From: Rhodococcus sp. ABRD24 | Lineage (GTDB): Bacteria; Actinomycetota; Actinomycetes; Mycobacteriales; Mycobacteriaceae | Assembly (NCBI RefSeq): GCF_004328705.1 | Contig: NZ_CP035319.1 | Span: forward strand, 620,001-684,000 | Direction of reading: 5' to 3' | DNA: 64,000 nt | Shown here: one piece after another, positions 54,858-64,000 of the stretch | How the letters are laid out: every line of letters begins with the position of its first letter | Position numbering within the stretch: the first letter of the stretch is position 1 | Translations under genes and position numbers: made by a program | Notes under the pieces: generated by a model | Told to the model about the DNA's origin: nothing | The model's input: only the letters and a program-made list of their open reading frames with translations | Database searches by the model: none

Positions 54858-55769
54858 TCAGTTCAGGCGCAGCTCAGCTGCCGCACGCTGCTGGTCGGCG
54901 CGGTGCTTGAGCACCACACCCATCGTCGCGCGAACAGCGTCGTCATCGAGAGTGTCGAGCCCCAGCGCGAGGAGAGTGCGACCCCAGTCGATGGTCTCCG
55001 ACACCGACGGCACCTTCTTGAGCTGCATGCCGCGCAACACGCCGACGGTGCGCACCAGTTGCTCGGCGACGGACTCGGGCAGTTCAGGCACGCGGCTCGC
55101 GAGGATCCGGCGCTCGAGGTCAGCGTCCGGAAACTCCAGATGCAGGAACAGGCAGCGCCGCTTGAGCGCCTCCGACAGTTCGCGGGTGGCATTCGAGGTG
55201 AGCACCGCGAACGGTTTGCGGGTCGCGGTGATGGTGCCCAGCTCGGGAATGGTGACCGCGAAGTCGCTGAGGACCTCGAGTAGCAGACCCTCGATCTCGA
55301 CGTCGGCCTTGTCCACCTCGTCGATCAGCAGCACCGTCGGATCCTCACGGCGGATCGCGGTCAGCAACGGACGCGACAACAGGAACTCCTCCGAGAAGAC
55401 ATCCTGCTTGGTCGCGTCCCAGCTGTGATCGGCAGTGACATTCCCCGTCGCTCCGCTCGTCCCAGCGGCTTGAATGCGGAGGATCTGCTTCGCGTGATTC
55501 CACTCGTACAGCGCGCGGGACTCGTCGACGCCCTCGTAGCACTGCAGGCGCACCAGCTCTGCCCCGGACGTCTGCGCGACGGCGCGCGCCAACTCCGTCT
55601 TGCCCACACCTGCAGGGCCCTCGATGAGCAGCGGCTTGCCCAGCCGATCCGCGAGGAACACCGCGGTCGCGGTCCCCTTGTCGGCCAGGTAGCCGGTTTC
55701 GGCGAGGCGCAGAGCGACATCGTCGACACTCGCGAACAGCGGCGGTGCAGTCGGCAGAGCGCGGTCCAC
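54858..55769 (-). CDS. MoxR-family AAA+ ATPase
   Basis: 303 residues from a GTG with AAAGGAG upstream. Walker A is IEGPAGVGKTELARAVA and Walker B VLLIDEVDKADVEIEG. Sensor 1 is AVLTSNATRELSEALKRRC (Arg finger at its end). Works with the downstream VWA protein as a chaperone pair. Frame extension upstream is not coding. Corresponds to Rv2426c. Confidence 0.9.
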   Translation of the reverse strand: MDRALPTAPPLFASVDDVALRLAETGYLADKGTATAVFLADRLGKPLLIEGPAGVGKTELARAVAQTSGAELVRLQCYEGVDESRALYEWNHAKQILRIQAAGTSGATGNVTADHSWDATKQDVFSEEFLLSRPLLTAIRREDPTVLLIDEVDKADVEIEGLLLEVLSDFAVTIPELGTITATRKPFAVLTSNATRELSEALKRRCLFLHLEFPDADLERRILASRVPELPESVAEQLVRTVGVLRGMQLKKVPSVSETIDWGRTLLALGLDTLDDDAVRATMGVVLKHRADQQRAAAELRLN

Positions 55770-55788
55770 GCTCGCTCCTTTCGGGCCG

Positions 55789-57072
55789 TCAGGCCGATCG
55801 GGTATGACCGTCTCCCCAGACAGTCCACTTGGTCGAGGTGAGCTCGCCCAGCCCCATCGGGCCGCGGGCGTGCAGCTTCTGTGTGGAGATCCCGATCTCC
55901 GCACCGAACCCGAACTGCTCACCATCGGTGAACGCAGTCGAGGCGTTGACCATAACCGCGGCAGCGTCGACGCGGGCGGTGAACTCACGCGCTGCGGACA
56001 AATCGGACGTCACGATCGCCTCGGTATGGCCCGTGCCGTACTCGTCGATGTGTGCGATCGCCGCGTCCATGCCGTCGACCACCTTCAAGGCGATGTCGAG
56101 GGTGAGGTACTCCTCGGACCAGTCGCCCTCGGTGGCAGGAACCAGTCCGGGCAGGTCGCCGTGGACGGTGACACTGTGCATCTGCAGTGCCTGCAGCAGC
56201 TGCGGAACGGCGGTGTCCGCGATCGCGGCATCAACCAGCAGCGTCTCGGCGGTATTGCACACACTGGGTCGACGTGTCTTGGCGTTGATGACGATCTTCT
56301 CCGCCATCTGCAGATCCGCGGCGGAGTGCACGTACACGTGACAGTTACCGACACCGGTCTCGATAGTGGGCACGGTCGCGTCGCGCACGACGGCGTTGAT
56401 CAGGCCGGCACCGCCGCGCGGGATGACGACATCGACCAGGCCGCGCGCCTGGATCAGGTGGGTGACGCTCGAGCGGTCCGCACTGGGCAGCAGCTGGACG
56501 GCGTCCTCGGGCAGACCCTGCGCGGCCAGCGCGGTGCGGAGCACCTTCACGAGCGCGGCGTTGGAATGGGCCGCCGACGAGGATCCGCGCAGCAGCGCCG
56601 CATTACCGGACTTGAGCGCGAGACCGAACGCATCGACAGTGACGTTGGGGCGGGCCTCGTAGACCATGCCGACCACTCCGAGCGGTACGCGGACCTGACG
56701 GATCTCGAGACCGTTGGGCAGCGTGGACCCGCGGACGATCTCACCGATCGGGTCCTGCAGGCCGGCGACTTGCCGCAGACCCGATGCGATGCCCTCGACA
56801 CGATCCGCGGTGAGCCGCAAACGGTCGAGCAGCGACTCCTCGGTACCGGAGGCGCGCGCGGCTTCGATGTCCTCGGCATTCGCGGCGAGGACACTCTCCG
56901 TCGCCGCCAACAGCGCGTCGGCAGCCGCGTGCAGCGCAGCATCCTTCTCTGCCGTGGTCAGCAGCGCCAGGACCCGGGACGCGACACGCGCGCGACGGGC
57001 AGCTGCGTGCACCGCCTCTCGGGTGTCTCCGGCTTCGCCGGCTGCGGGTGAAGTATGCGTTGCGGCAGTCAT
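55789..57072 (-). CDS. proA: Gamma-glutamyl phosphate reductase
   Basis: Second step of proline synthesis: NADPH-dependent reduction of gamma-glutamyl phosphate to the semialdehyde. 427 residues of aldehyde-dehydrogenase fold. The catalytic Cys is in [14 protein letters not shown]. Other family blocks are [20 protein letters not shown] and [10 protein letters not shown]. First gene of a run of eleven minus-strand genes; proB is not in the window. Confidence 0.95.
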   Translation of the reverse strand: MTAATHTSPAAGEAGDTREAVHAAARRARVASRVLALLTTAEKDAALHAAADALLAATESVLAANAEDIEAARASGTEESLLDRLRLTADRVEGIASGLRQVAGLQDPIGEIVRGSTLPNGLEIRQVRVPLGVVGMVYEARPNVTVDAFGLALKSGNAALLRGSSSAAHSNAALVKVLRTALAAQGLPEDAVQLLPSADRSSVTHLIQARGLVDVVIPRGGAGLINAVVRDATVPTIETGVGNCHVYVHSAADLQMAEKIVINAKTRRPSVCNTAETLLVDAAIADTAVPQLLQALQMHSVTVHGDLPGLVPATEGDWSEEYLTLDIALKVVDGMDAAIAHIDEYGTGHTEAIVTSDLSAAREFTARVDAAAVMVNASTAFTDGEQFGFGAEIGISTQKLHARGPMGLGELTSTKWTVWGDGHTRSA

Positions 57073-57142
57073 GTCTACAGATTAGCGACCGTGTCAGGCG
57101 CATAATCGATCTGCCCAAGTGCCGTCCGCGAAGGAAATGTCA

Positions 57143-58528
57143 GTGTCACAGCACGAGACAATCCCAGAAGCACCGTCCGAGGGGTACAGCCGCGGACTCA
57201 ACTCCCGCACCATCCAGATGATCGCCCTCGGCGGCGCGATCGGCACCGGGTTGTTCTACGGCGCTGGCGGGGCCATCGAGGAGGCGGGCCCGGCCCTGAT
57301 CCTTGCCTACCTCGCGGCCGGCCTCGTGATCTTCGTCATCATGCGAGCACTGGGCGAACTGCTCACCTACCGGCCGGTCTCGGGCAGCTTCGCCGAATAT
57401 GCGGAGGAGTTCCTCGGCCGATTCCTCGGCTTCGCCACCGGTTGGGCCTACTGGGCCGTGTGGGCTGCCACCTGCATGGCCGAGATCACGGTGGCCGGCA
57501 AGTACATCGAGTACTGGTGGCCGAGCGTGCCCGCCTGGCTCACCGCACTCGTGGTCCTGATCGTGCTGTTCGCGGCAAACCTGATCTCGGTGAAACTGTT
57601 CGGCGAGGCCGAGTTCTGGTTCGCCGCCATCAAGATCACCGCGATCCTGGGCATGATCCTGATCGGCGTCGGCGTCCTCACGCTGGGCTTCGGTCACGCC
57701 ACCAACCCCACCGTCACGAACCTGTGGGCCGACGGCGGAGTGTTCCCTAACGGCTTCGGTAGCGCACTGATGACGCTGCAGGTGGTGATGTTCGCCTATG
57801 TCGGCGTCGAACTGGTCGGTGTCACCGCCGGCGAGGCGAAGGACCCCAAGCAGACCCTGCGCAAGGCGATCAACACGCTGCCCTTCCGCATCGGACTGTT
57901 CTACATCGGCTCACTTGTGGTCATCCTGTCGGTGGCCAGCTGGCGTGACTTCCGAGCCGGGGCCAGTCCGTTCGTCGAGGTCCTGCAGCAGATCGGCATC
58001 CCGGCCGCCGCGGGCATCATGAATTTCGTGCTGCTCACCGCTGCGCTGTCCTCATGCAACTCGGGCATCTACTCAACCGGCCGGATGCTGCGCAGCCTGT
58101 CGCTCAGACGGGAAGCACCCGCGGTACTCAGCCGACTCAGCAGCCGTCAGGTCCCCTATGCGGGCATCACCATGTCCGCCGCCGTGATGATCATCGGCGT
58201 CATCGTGAATCTGCTCTCGCCCGATCGCGCGTTCGTTTACATCACCTCGGTGTCGACGATCGGGATCATCTTCGTCTGGAGCGTGATCCTGGTCTGCCAC
58301 CTGCGCTATCGACGACTCGTCGCGCGCGGCGCGGTGCCGGCGTCCGACTACCGGCTGCCGGGAGCGCCGGTCACCAACTGGATCTCGCTCGCGTTCCTCG
58401 CTTTCGTCGTCGTTCTGCTGTTCTTCAGCACCGCCGGACGCACTGCACTGACCGTCGGCGCGGTGTTCGGAATCCTCGTCGGCGCCGGCTACTACGCCCT
58501 TCTCGGACGCGCCTCGTCCCGGTACTGA
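57143..58528 (+). CDS. APC-superfamily amino acid permease (AAT family)
   Basis: 461 residues, twelve membrane segments. The AAT signature in segment 1 is RTIQMIALGGAIGTGLFYGAGGAI. EAKDPKQTLRKAINTLPFRI is the conserved loop of GabP/CycA/AroP-type proton symporters. The substrate (D-alanine/D-serine/glycine, GABA or aromatic) cannot be fixed by eye. The GTG at 57143 has AAGGA seven bases upstream; an ATG two codons earlier is possible. Divergent from proA. Confidence 0.88.
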   Translation: MSQHETIPEAPSEGYSRGLNSRTIQMIALGGAIGTGLFYGAGGAIEEAGPALILAYLAAGLVIFVIMRALGELLTYRPVSGSFAEYAEEFLGRFLGFATGWAYWAVWAATCMAEITVAGKYIEYWWPSVPAWLTALVVLIVLFAANLISVKLFGEAEFWFAAIKITAILGMILIGVGVLTLGFGHATNPTVTNLWADGGVFPNGFGSALMTLQVVMFAYVGVELVGVTAGEAKDPKQTLRKAINTLPFRIGLFYIGSLVVILSVASWRDFRAGASPFVEVLQQIGIPAAAGIMNFVLLTAALSSCNSGIYSTGRMLRSLSLRREAPAVLSRLSSRQVPYAGITMSAAVMIIGVIVNLLSPDRAFVYITSVSTIGIIFVWSVILVCHLRYRRLVARGAVPASDYRLPGAPVTNWISLAFLAFVVVLLFFSTAGRTALTVGAVFGILVGAGYYALLGRASSRY

Positions 58529-58786
58529 CCACCGGCCGCGCCGGATTCGGTAACCCAGCAACCCCGGCCCGGCTTTGTTAGGTTGACGAAGCTAACGCTG
58601 GTAGCCCCGGATGTCCTGTTGGCATCCTGGGCACGCCGTGCGCCAGAGCCGTCCGGCGGGGGTCGGACAGAGCCACAGGGCCACGGACGACATTCCCGAC
58701 CGGCACGCCAGACGAGCGGGCGACAAGAAGATGCGTGCATCAGGCACGCGCCCCGCCGGATGGCACCGCGCTGGGGAGCGCCCACG

Positions 58787-60262
58787 ATGACACCATCAGA
58801 TCCCTCGACGGCACCGCTGGACGCGACCGCAGCCGACGAGCTCATCAGGCCGTCCGAAGTCACCGTCACCGACGACGCCGCGGTGAAACGCGCCGTGAAG
58901 GCCACCATGCTCGGAAATGCCATGGAGTGGTTCGACTTCGGCATCTACGCCTATCTTGCCACCACGATCGGCAAGGTCTTCTTCCCGGACGCCAGCGGCA
59001 CCGCGCAGCTGCTCTCGACGTTCGCAATCTTTGCTGCCGCCTTCGTGGTTCGTCCGCTCGGCGGCCTGTTCTTCGGCCCCCTCGGCGACCGGGTCGGACG
59101 CAAGAAGGTGCTCGCCACCACCATGATCCTGATGGCGGGCAGCACCTTTGCGATCGGCTTGATCCCGAGCTTCGGCTCGATCGGCATCCTCGCTCCGATC
59201 CTGCTGGTGTTGTTCCGCCTGCTGCAGGGGTTCTCGACAGGTGGAGAGTACGGCGGCGCAAGCACATTCGTCGCCGAATATGCACCCGACAAGCGCCGCG
59301 GTTTCCTGTCGAGCTTCCTCGAATTCGGCACACTCGCCGGGTATGTCGCGGCGGCCGGGATTGTCACGATCATCTCGACGGCCGTCAGCCCGGAGGCTCT
59401 CGTCGACTGGGCGTGGCGCATCCCGTTCCTGATCGCCGGCCCGCTCGGGCTGATAGGCCTCTACCTGCGAGTACGCCTCGACGAGACCCCCGCCTTCCAG
59501 CAGTTCGAGGAGGCGGAGAGGCTCGTCGATACGTCAGAGTCGATGGGCGGCCGCCTGCGAGAGACCATCGTCGTCAACTGGCGGCCACTGGTCTTGTGCA
59601 TCGTGCTCGTCGCAACATACAACATCGCCCACTACGGTCTGCTCAGTTACATGCCGACCTATCTGTCGACCACCCTCGGCTACGACGAGACCCACGGCCT
59701 GGTCCTGATGATCGTCGTGATGATCCTGATGATGGTCGGCATCACGTTCGTCGGGCGCCTGTCCGACCGGGTCGGCCGAAAGCCGCTGCTGCTCACCGGG
59801 TTCATCGGATTCTTCGCGCTGTCGCTGCCCGCCTACCTCCTCATCGGCGTCGGCAGTTACGCGACGATCTTCCTCGGCCTCGCGATCCTGGGCGGCCTGC
59901 TCCTGCTCTTCGTGGGCGTCTTCCCGTCGGTGCTGCCCGCCCTGTTTCCGACCGGAATCAGATACGGGGGCCTCGCAATCGGATACAACATCGCCGTCTC
60001 GCTCTTCGGCGGCACCACACCACTCGTACTCACCGCACTCGGGGACAGCACCGGCAGCAATCTTGTTGCACCGATGTACATGATGGTCGCTGCAGCGATA
60101 GGCGGCATCGCGGTACTTCTCATTCCGGAGACCGCACGCAAGCCTCTCGCCGGGAGTCCGCCGTCGGTTGCCACCCGAGCCGAAGCGCTCGCGATCATTC
60201 GGCGTCTGCGGCAGCGTCGGGCGAGGTCCAGCGCGGTTCCCGTAGCGCCCGAGTCGAACTGA
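58787..60262 (+). CDS. MFS metabolite/proton symporter, MHS (ProP-like) family
   Basis: 491 residues, twelve membrane segments. It has the MHS-type start MLGNAMEWFDFGIYAYLATTIGKVFF and the motif A loop GDRVGRKKVLATT. The second half repeats it as LSDRVGRKPLLL. ProP-like compatible-solute (proline/betaine) uptake is the closest match, with other carboxylates possible. The ATG at 58787 was chosen over longer frames that lack membrane-protein character. The 258-bp leader before it has no recognised element. Confidence 0.86.
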   Translation: MTPSDPSTAPLDATAADELIRPSEVTVTDDAAVKRAVKATMLGNAMEWFDFGIYAYLATTIGKVFFPDASGTAQLLSTFAIFAAAFVVRPLGGLFFGPLGDRVGRKKVLATTMILMAGSTFAIGLIPSFGSIGILAPILLVLFRLLQGFSTGGEYGGASTFVAEYAPDKRRGFLSSFLEFGTLAGYVAAAGIVTIISTAVSPEALVDWAWRIPFLIAGPLGLIGLYLRVRLDETPAFQQFEEAERLVDTSESMGGRLRETIVVNWRPLVLCIVLVATYNIAHYGLLSYMPTYLSTTLGYDETHGLVLMIVVMILMMVGITFVGRLSDRVGRKPLLLTGFIGFFALSLPAYLLIGVGSYATIFLGLAILGGLLLLFVGVFPSVLPALFPTGIRYGGLAIGYNIAVSLFGGTTPLVLTALGDSTGSNLVAPMYMMVAAAIGGIAVLLIPETARKPLAGSPPSVATRAEALAIIRRLRQRRARSSAVPVAPESN

Positions 60263-60295
60263 AACTGGACCTTGACTCGAAAGTGTGTTTGAACT

Positions 60296-60947
60296 GCGCT
60301 GTCGATACGACGCTTGGCCCGAGGCCTGCGGGAGGAACCAGAAATCCGGGAGATGTTCGACGCCGGCGAGATCTCGGCAGCCCACACGGCATTGGTGCTG
60401 ACATTCTGTCCGAAACCACCCCGCGGCCTGCCCGACGAAGCACTCTGGCCAGCCCGGCGAGTACTCCTCGACGCCGCCCGCGGTCCCGCCACCAACACCA
60501 CCTACGGTGCACACACAGATCCACAAACTCGAGCGGATCTTCGAATCCGACGACCCACCACCATCGGAAGACACCGACCGCAACGAACTCCACGTCTGGA
60601 AAACCCTCAACGCCCGCGACACCGGATGCGCCTTCCCCGGCTGCAGCACCCCACCCTCCTGGTGCGACGGCCACCACATACGGCACTGGGCCGACGGCGG
60701 ACCCACCAACCTCGACAACCTCGTCCTACTCTGCCGCTTCCACCACAACCTGCTCCACCACTCCCACTGGCACGTCCGCATCGGACCCACCCGCCACCCC
60801 GAATTCATCCCACCCACCAGCATCGACCCCCGACAACAACCCCTACCCGCCAACAACCGAACCGGCCCACCCCCGCGGCAGAGCCTGCCTGCATCGGAGC
60901 CTGCGTCAGTCGAAGTCTGCCTGCGGGCCCCTTCGACACGTCCGTAA
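60296..60947 (+). pseudogene. Remnant of a DUF222/HNH endonuclease (13E12-repeat family)
   Basis: Two pieces of one family lie in different frames. About 60296-60500 encodes a DUF222 stretch (EEPEIREMFDAGEISAAHTAL) with no start. From about 60500 to 60947 another frame encodes the HNH nuclease end (DTGCAFPGCSTPPSWCDGHH, then GGPTNLDNLVLLCRFHH). Intact members have some 300 DUF222 residues before the HNH part, so most of the gene has been deleted and the rest is frameshifted. These genes are repeated in mycobacterial and rhodococcal genomes and often mark recombination sites. Confidence 0.82.
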
Positions 60948-60984
60948 TCTCACGCAGCACGCCCCATCCGCATAGCCTCGAGTC

Positions 60985-61854
60985 ATGTCCGCACCAAAGG
61001 TCACCGTTGTCGGCAGCATCAACATGGATCTGGTGGTCACCGCGCCACGCCTCCCCGCGTCCGGGGAGACGATCCTCGGGACGTCCTTCACCACCACTCC
61101 GGGCGGCAAGGGCGCCAATCAGGCGATTGCGGCGGCGAAGGCTGGCGCCGCGGTGACGTTCGTCGGCGCAGTGGGTGGCGACACGTTTGCCCTCGAACTG
61201 CGGCAGGCTCTGGTCGACGCGGAGGTCGATGCCCAGCACCTGCGTGAAGTCACCGGCCCCAGCGGCGTTGCCGCCATCACCGTCGACGGGCAGGGACAGA
61301 ATTCGATCATCGTCGTGCCCAGCGCCAACTCACGGCTCTCCGCGCTCACCGACGACGAATTGCAGGCCGTGACGAGCGCCGAGGTGCTGCTGTGCCAGCT
61401 CGAGGTCCCGTTGGACACCGTCACCAGGGCGGCACAGCACGCCGGCAAGCACGACGCAGTCGTGATACTCAACCCCTCACCCGTCCAGCCCCTTCCGGCC
61501 GAACTACTTGCCGCCGTTCATGTCCTGATCGTGAACGAGACTGAGGAGGGTCAGCTCGGCGAGGACGCACTGGCCGCAGTCCCCCATGTCGTGACGACGC
61601 TCGGCGCATCGGGCGCGCGTTACCGTGGACCGAATGCCGTCCGGCTGACGGTGGAATCTCCCCCTGTCGATGCCGTCGACACCACCGGCGCGGGCGACGC
61701 TTTCGCCGGGGCGCTCGCCCTCGCGTGGAGCCGCGGACCGCGCGATGCGCTGACCTTCGCGTGCGCCGCCGGAGCACTCGCCACGACCCGCCCTGGCGCG
61801 AGTGCGGCCTCGCCCACACGCAGCGAGATCGATGCACTGCTGTCGTCACAGTAG
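60985..61854 (+). CDS. rbsK: Ribokinase (PfkB family)
   Basis: Phosphorylates ribose to ribose-5-phosphate. 289 residues. N-terminal signature VVGSINMDLVV and GGKGANQAIAAAKAG; C-terminal PfkB signature AVDTTGAGDAFAGALALA with the catalytic Asp. No ribose transporter adjoins it, so other pentoses or nucleosides cannot be excluded. Confidence 0.9.
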   Translation: MSAPKVTVVGSINMDLVVTAPRLPASGETILGTSFTTTPGGKGANQAIAAAKAGAAVTFVGAVGGDTFALELRQALVDAEVDAQHLREVTGPSGVAAITVDGQGQNSIIVVPSANSRLSALTDDELQAVTSAEVLLCQLEVPLDTVTRAAQHAGKHDAVVILNPSPVQPLPAELLAAVHVLIVNETEEGQLGEDALAAVPHVVTTLGASGARYRGPNAVRLTVESPPVDAVDTTGAGDAFAGALALAWSRGPRDALTFACAAGALATTRPGASAASPTRSEIDALLSSQ

Positions 61855-61907
61855 GTTCGCAACGTGCCGCCACGGGACCTGTCGGCACCCTGGTGCACGA
61901 TTGATTC

Positions 61908-64000
61908 ATGACGACCGCAACCACAGCAGATCTTCGCGACGAGGCCGAACGGTTGCTCCGGGACCTAGCGGGTCCGGACGCCCGGCTGCGTGAGGACCAG
62001 TGGACGGCGATCGAAGCCCTGGTCGTGGGTCGCCGCCGGGCGCTGGTGGTGCAGCGCACCGGGTGGGGTAAGTCCGCGGTGTACTTCATTTCCGCGAAGC
62101 TGCTGCGGGCGCACGGACACGGGCCGACCGTGATCGTCTCGCCGCTGCTCGCCCTGATGCGCAATCAGGTCGCCTCCGCCGAACGCGCCGGCGTGCGCGC
62201 GGCCACGATCAACTCCGGCAACGTCACCGAGTGGGACGAGATCCACGCGCGTGTCGCGGCCCGCGAACTGGATGTGTTGCTGGTCAGCCCGGAGCGGCTG
62301 AACAACCCCGACTTCCGCGATCAGGTGCTGCCGTCGCTCGCCGCCGACGCCGGTCTCGTCGTGGTCGACGAGGCACACTGCGTCTCGGACTGGGGACACG
62401 ATTTCCGGCCCGACTATCGACGCATCCGCACCCTGGTCGCGGAACTGGGCGATGGCATTCCGGTGCTCGCGACCACCGCGACGGCCAACGACCGGGTGGT
62501 GGCCGACGTCTCCACCCAGCTCGGCGTGGGCGGCGGCGAGACGCTGGTGCTGCGCGGCGGCCTCGAGCGTGAGTCGCTGCACCTGTCCGTGGTTCACATC
62601 GAGGAGGCCACGAAGCGCGCGGCGTGGCTGGCCGAGCACCTTGACGAGTTGCCCGGGTCCGGCATCATCTACACCCTGACGGTGTCGGCAGCCCGCGACC
62701 TCGCGAGCCTGCTCACGGACCGCGGCCACCGGGTGGCTGCCTACACCGGACAGACCGACACCGCAGAACGTGAGGTGCTCGAGAACGATCTACTCGCCAA
62801 CCGCGTCAAGGCACTGGTCGCCACGTCCGCGCTGGGCATGGGATTCGACAAGCCCGACCTCGGGTTCGTCGTGCATCTCGGTGCACCGTCGTCCCCCATC
62901 TCCTACTACCAGCAGGTCGGCCGAGCCGGCCGAGCCACGGCCAGCGCCGAGGTGGTGCTCCTGCCGGGCAGCGAGGACCGGCAGATCTGGAGCTACTTCG
63001 CGTCGGTGTCGTTCCCGCGCGAACACATAGTCCGCAAGGTCATCGACACACTCGACCCGGACCGGCCTCAATCGACCCAGGCCCTCGAACCCCTCGTGGA
63101 ACTCAATCGCACCCGTCTCGAACTGGTACTCAAGGTGCTCGACGTGGACGGCGCCGTCCGCCGGGTCCGCGGCGGCTGGGTCGCCACCGGGGAGCCGTGG
63201 TCGTATGACGCCGAGCGCTACGGCCGGCTCGAGGCAGCCCGCGAATCGGAGCAGCAGGCGATGCTCGACTACCAGCGCACCGACGAATGCAGGATGACGT
63301 TCCTGCGGCGCCAGCTCGACGATCCGGGGCTCGACGACGGTGACGGCCGCTGCGGCCGATGCGACAACTGCGTCGGCCCCAAGTACACCGCCGATGTCAC
63401 AGATGCCGCACTGCAGGACACCCGAACTCGCCTGCAGCGCCCCGGCATCGACCTACCACCGCGCAAGCAGTGGCCAACCGGCATGGCGAAGCTCGGAGTC
63501 TCGTTGTCCGGCAAGATCACCGACGGACCGGAAACCGGGCGCGTGCTCGGCCGCCTGTCCGATCTCGGCTGGGGCCAGCGCCTGCGCGGCCTGCTCGACG
63601 GCCCTGACGCGCCCGTGCCGGACGCCGTCGTCGACGCCTGCATCAAGGTGCTCGCCGCGTGGGACTGGTCTGAGCGTCCCGCCGCGGTGATGTCGCTCGA
63701 ATCACCGACTCATCCGATTCTCATGCGATCGCTCACCACGCGCCTCGCCGAGATAGGCCGACTCACCGACCTGGGCGTTCTCCACACCCGGCCCGACCAT
63801 CCACCCGTCTCCGCCGCCAACTCGGCATACCGCGTCGCGGGTCTCGACGGCGCCTGGGAGGTCCCGGATCTGAACGGACTCGACCGTCCGCTGCTGCTCC
63901 TCGACGCGGTGACCGACACCGGCTGGACTTTCACGATGGCGGCACGAATTCTGCGCCAGGCAGGCGCGCCCTCCGTCCTCCCCTTCGCTCTCGCTACCCC
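61908..64000 (+). CDS. recQ: RecQ-family helicase with phosphoribosyltransferase-like C-terminus (3' end outside window)
   Basis: ATG at 61908 (MTTATTADLRDEAERLLRD) and open to the last base, 697 codons. The helicase core has motif I QRTGWGKSAVYF (GWGKS in place of the usual GxGKS form), motif II VVDEAHCVSDWGHDFRPDY, ATTATA, and motif VI QQVGRAGRA. The RecQ zinc site is C...CGRCDNC near residue 490. After a winged-helix region the last visible part, LLLLDAVTDTGWTFTMAARILRQAG, resembles the PRPP loop of type I phosphoribosyltransferases (ComF-like). Unwinds DNA in repair; the meaning of the fused domain is unknown. Confidence 0.9.
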   Translation, partial: MTTATTADLRDEAERLLRDLAGPDARLREDQWTAIEALVVGRRRALVVQRTGWGKSAVYFISAKLLRAHGHGPTVIVSPLLALMRNQVASAERAGVRAATINSGNVTEWDEIHARVAARELDVLLVSPERLNNPDFRDQVLPSLAADAGLVVVDEAHCVSDWGHDFRPDYRRIRTLVAELGDGIPVLATTATANDRVVADVSTQLGVGGGETLVLRGGLERESLHLSVVHIEEATKRAAWLAEHLDELPGSGIIYTLTVSAARDLASLLTDRGHRVAAYTGQTDTAEREVLENDLLANRVKALVATSALGMGFDKPDLGFVVHLGAPSSPISYYQQVGRAGRATASAEVVLLPGSEDRQIWSYFASVSFPREHIVRKVIDTLDPDRPQSTQALEPLVELNRTRLELVLKVLDVDGAVRRVRGGWVATGEPWSYDAERYGRLEAARESEQQAMLDYQRTDECRMTFLRRQLDDPGLDDGDGRCGRCDNCVGPKYTADVTDAALQDTRTRLQRPGIDLPPRKQWPTGMAKLGVSLSGKITDGPETGRVLGRLSDLGWGQRLRGLLDGPDAPVPDAVVDACIKVLAAWDWSERPAAVMSLESPTHPILMRSLTTRLAEIGRLTDLGVLHTRPDHPPVSAANSAYRVAGLDGAWEVPDLNGLDRPLLLLDAVTDTGWTFTMAARILRQAGAPSVLPFALAT

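Noticed and set aside
58529..58786. Riboswitch in the leader of the ProP-like gene
   Set aside because: Several GC-rich pairings are possible but no conserved riboswitch core could be recognised by eye; covariance-model search would decide.

Overview
This is a 64-kb piece of a high-GC actinobacterial chromosome. Gene content and order follow, with insertions, the Mycobacterium tuberculosis block Rv2357c-Rv2427c: glyS/smtB/zur, uppS, recO, amiA2, era, ybeY, phoH, rsmE, dnaJ2, hrcA, hemW, sulfite reductase/cysH, cysA-W-T-subI, GH15 trehalase, lepA, rpsT, holA, comEC, comEA, degV, octT, gpgP, rsfS, nadD, VWA/MoxR, proA. Synteny is recalled from knowledge of that genome and was not computed. With the mycolata-specific genes octT and gpgP and a 13E12-type HNH remnant, a Rhodococcus-like member of the Mycobacteriales is the best guess; the genus is an inference.

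Layout. 1-5 kb: 3' end of a TPM-domain membrane protein, glyS, and the zinc-sensing smtB-zur pair. 4-12 kb: cell-envelope, repair and RNA genes (YbjN-like, uppS, recO, era, CorC-like, ybeY, phoH), interrupted by an amidase-TetR operon with a 22-bp palindromic operator. 12-17 kb: a divergent TetR/MFS drug-efflux pair and a coupled membrane protein/PrsW pair. 17-22.5 kb: hydrolase, rsmE, dnaJ, hrcA, hemW. 22.5-28.4 kb: assimilatory sulfate reduction operon (sirA-cysH-cysD-cysN-chelatase) behind a cysteine-rich leader peptide. 28.4-30.9 kb: small genes and a serine hydrolase. 30.9-34.8 kb: sulfate ABC transporter operon, again behind a short leader ORF ending in Cys-Cys. 35-40.6 kb: GH15 enzyme, VOC protein, nitronate monooxygenase-like protein, lepA. 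40.6-43.4 kb: a small accessory island with a phage-like regulator/ImmA-type metallopeptidase module facing a Cro-like gene. 43.4-45.4 kb: PemK-like protein, aquaporin, rpsT. 45.4-57.1 kb: eleven closely spaced minus-strand genes from proA to holA. 57-64 kb: two transporters, a degraded HNH gene, ribokinase, and a RecQ helicase with a phosphoribosyltransferase-like C-terminus that runs off the window.

Working together: the two sulfur operons form one pathway (sulfate uptake, ATP sulfurylase, APS reduction, sulfite reduction and a siroheme-type chelatase). Each is preceded by a short cysteine-codon leader ORF that would allow shared control by cysteine availability. smtB-zur is a zinc regulatory operon. 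octT and gpgP belong to methylglucose lipopolysaccharide synthesis.

Most striking sequence-level features: (i) a 26-bp tandem repeat at the smtB-zur junction that encodes three successive 9-residue mini-ORFs chained by ATGA overlaps; (ii) a 27-bp tandem repeat forming the translation start region of octT; (iii) a compact bistable-looking switch at 41.8-42.0 kb with an operator placed in the spacer of a leaderless promoter; (iv) mirror-symmetric overlapping promoters and operators between the TetR and MFS genes; (v) a 42-residue acidic protein with its own promoter and terminator.
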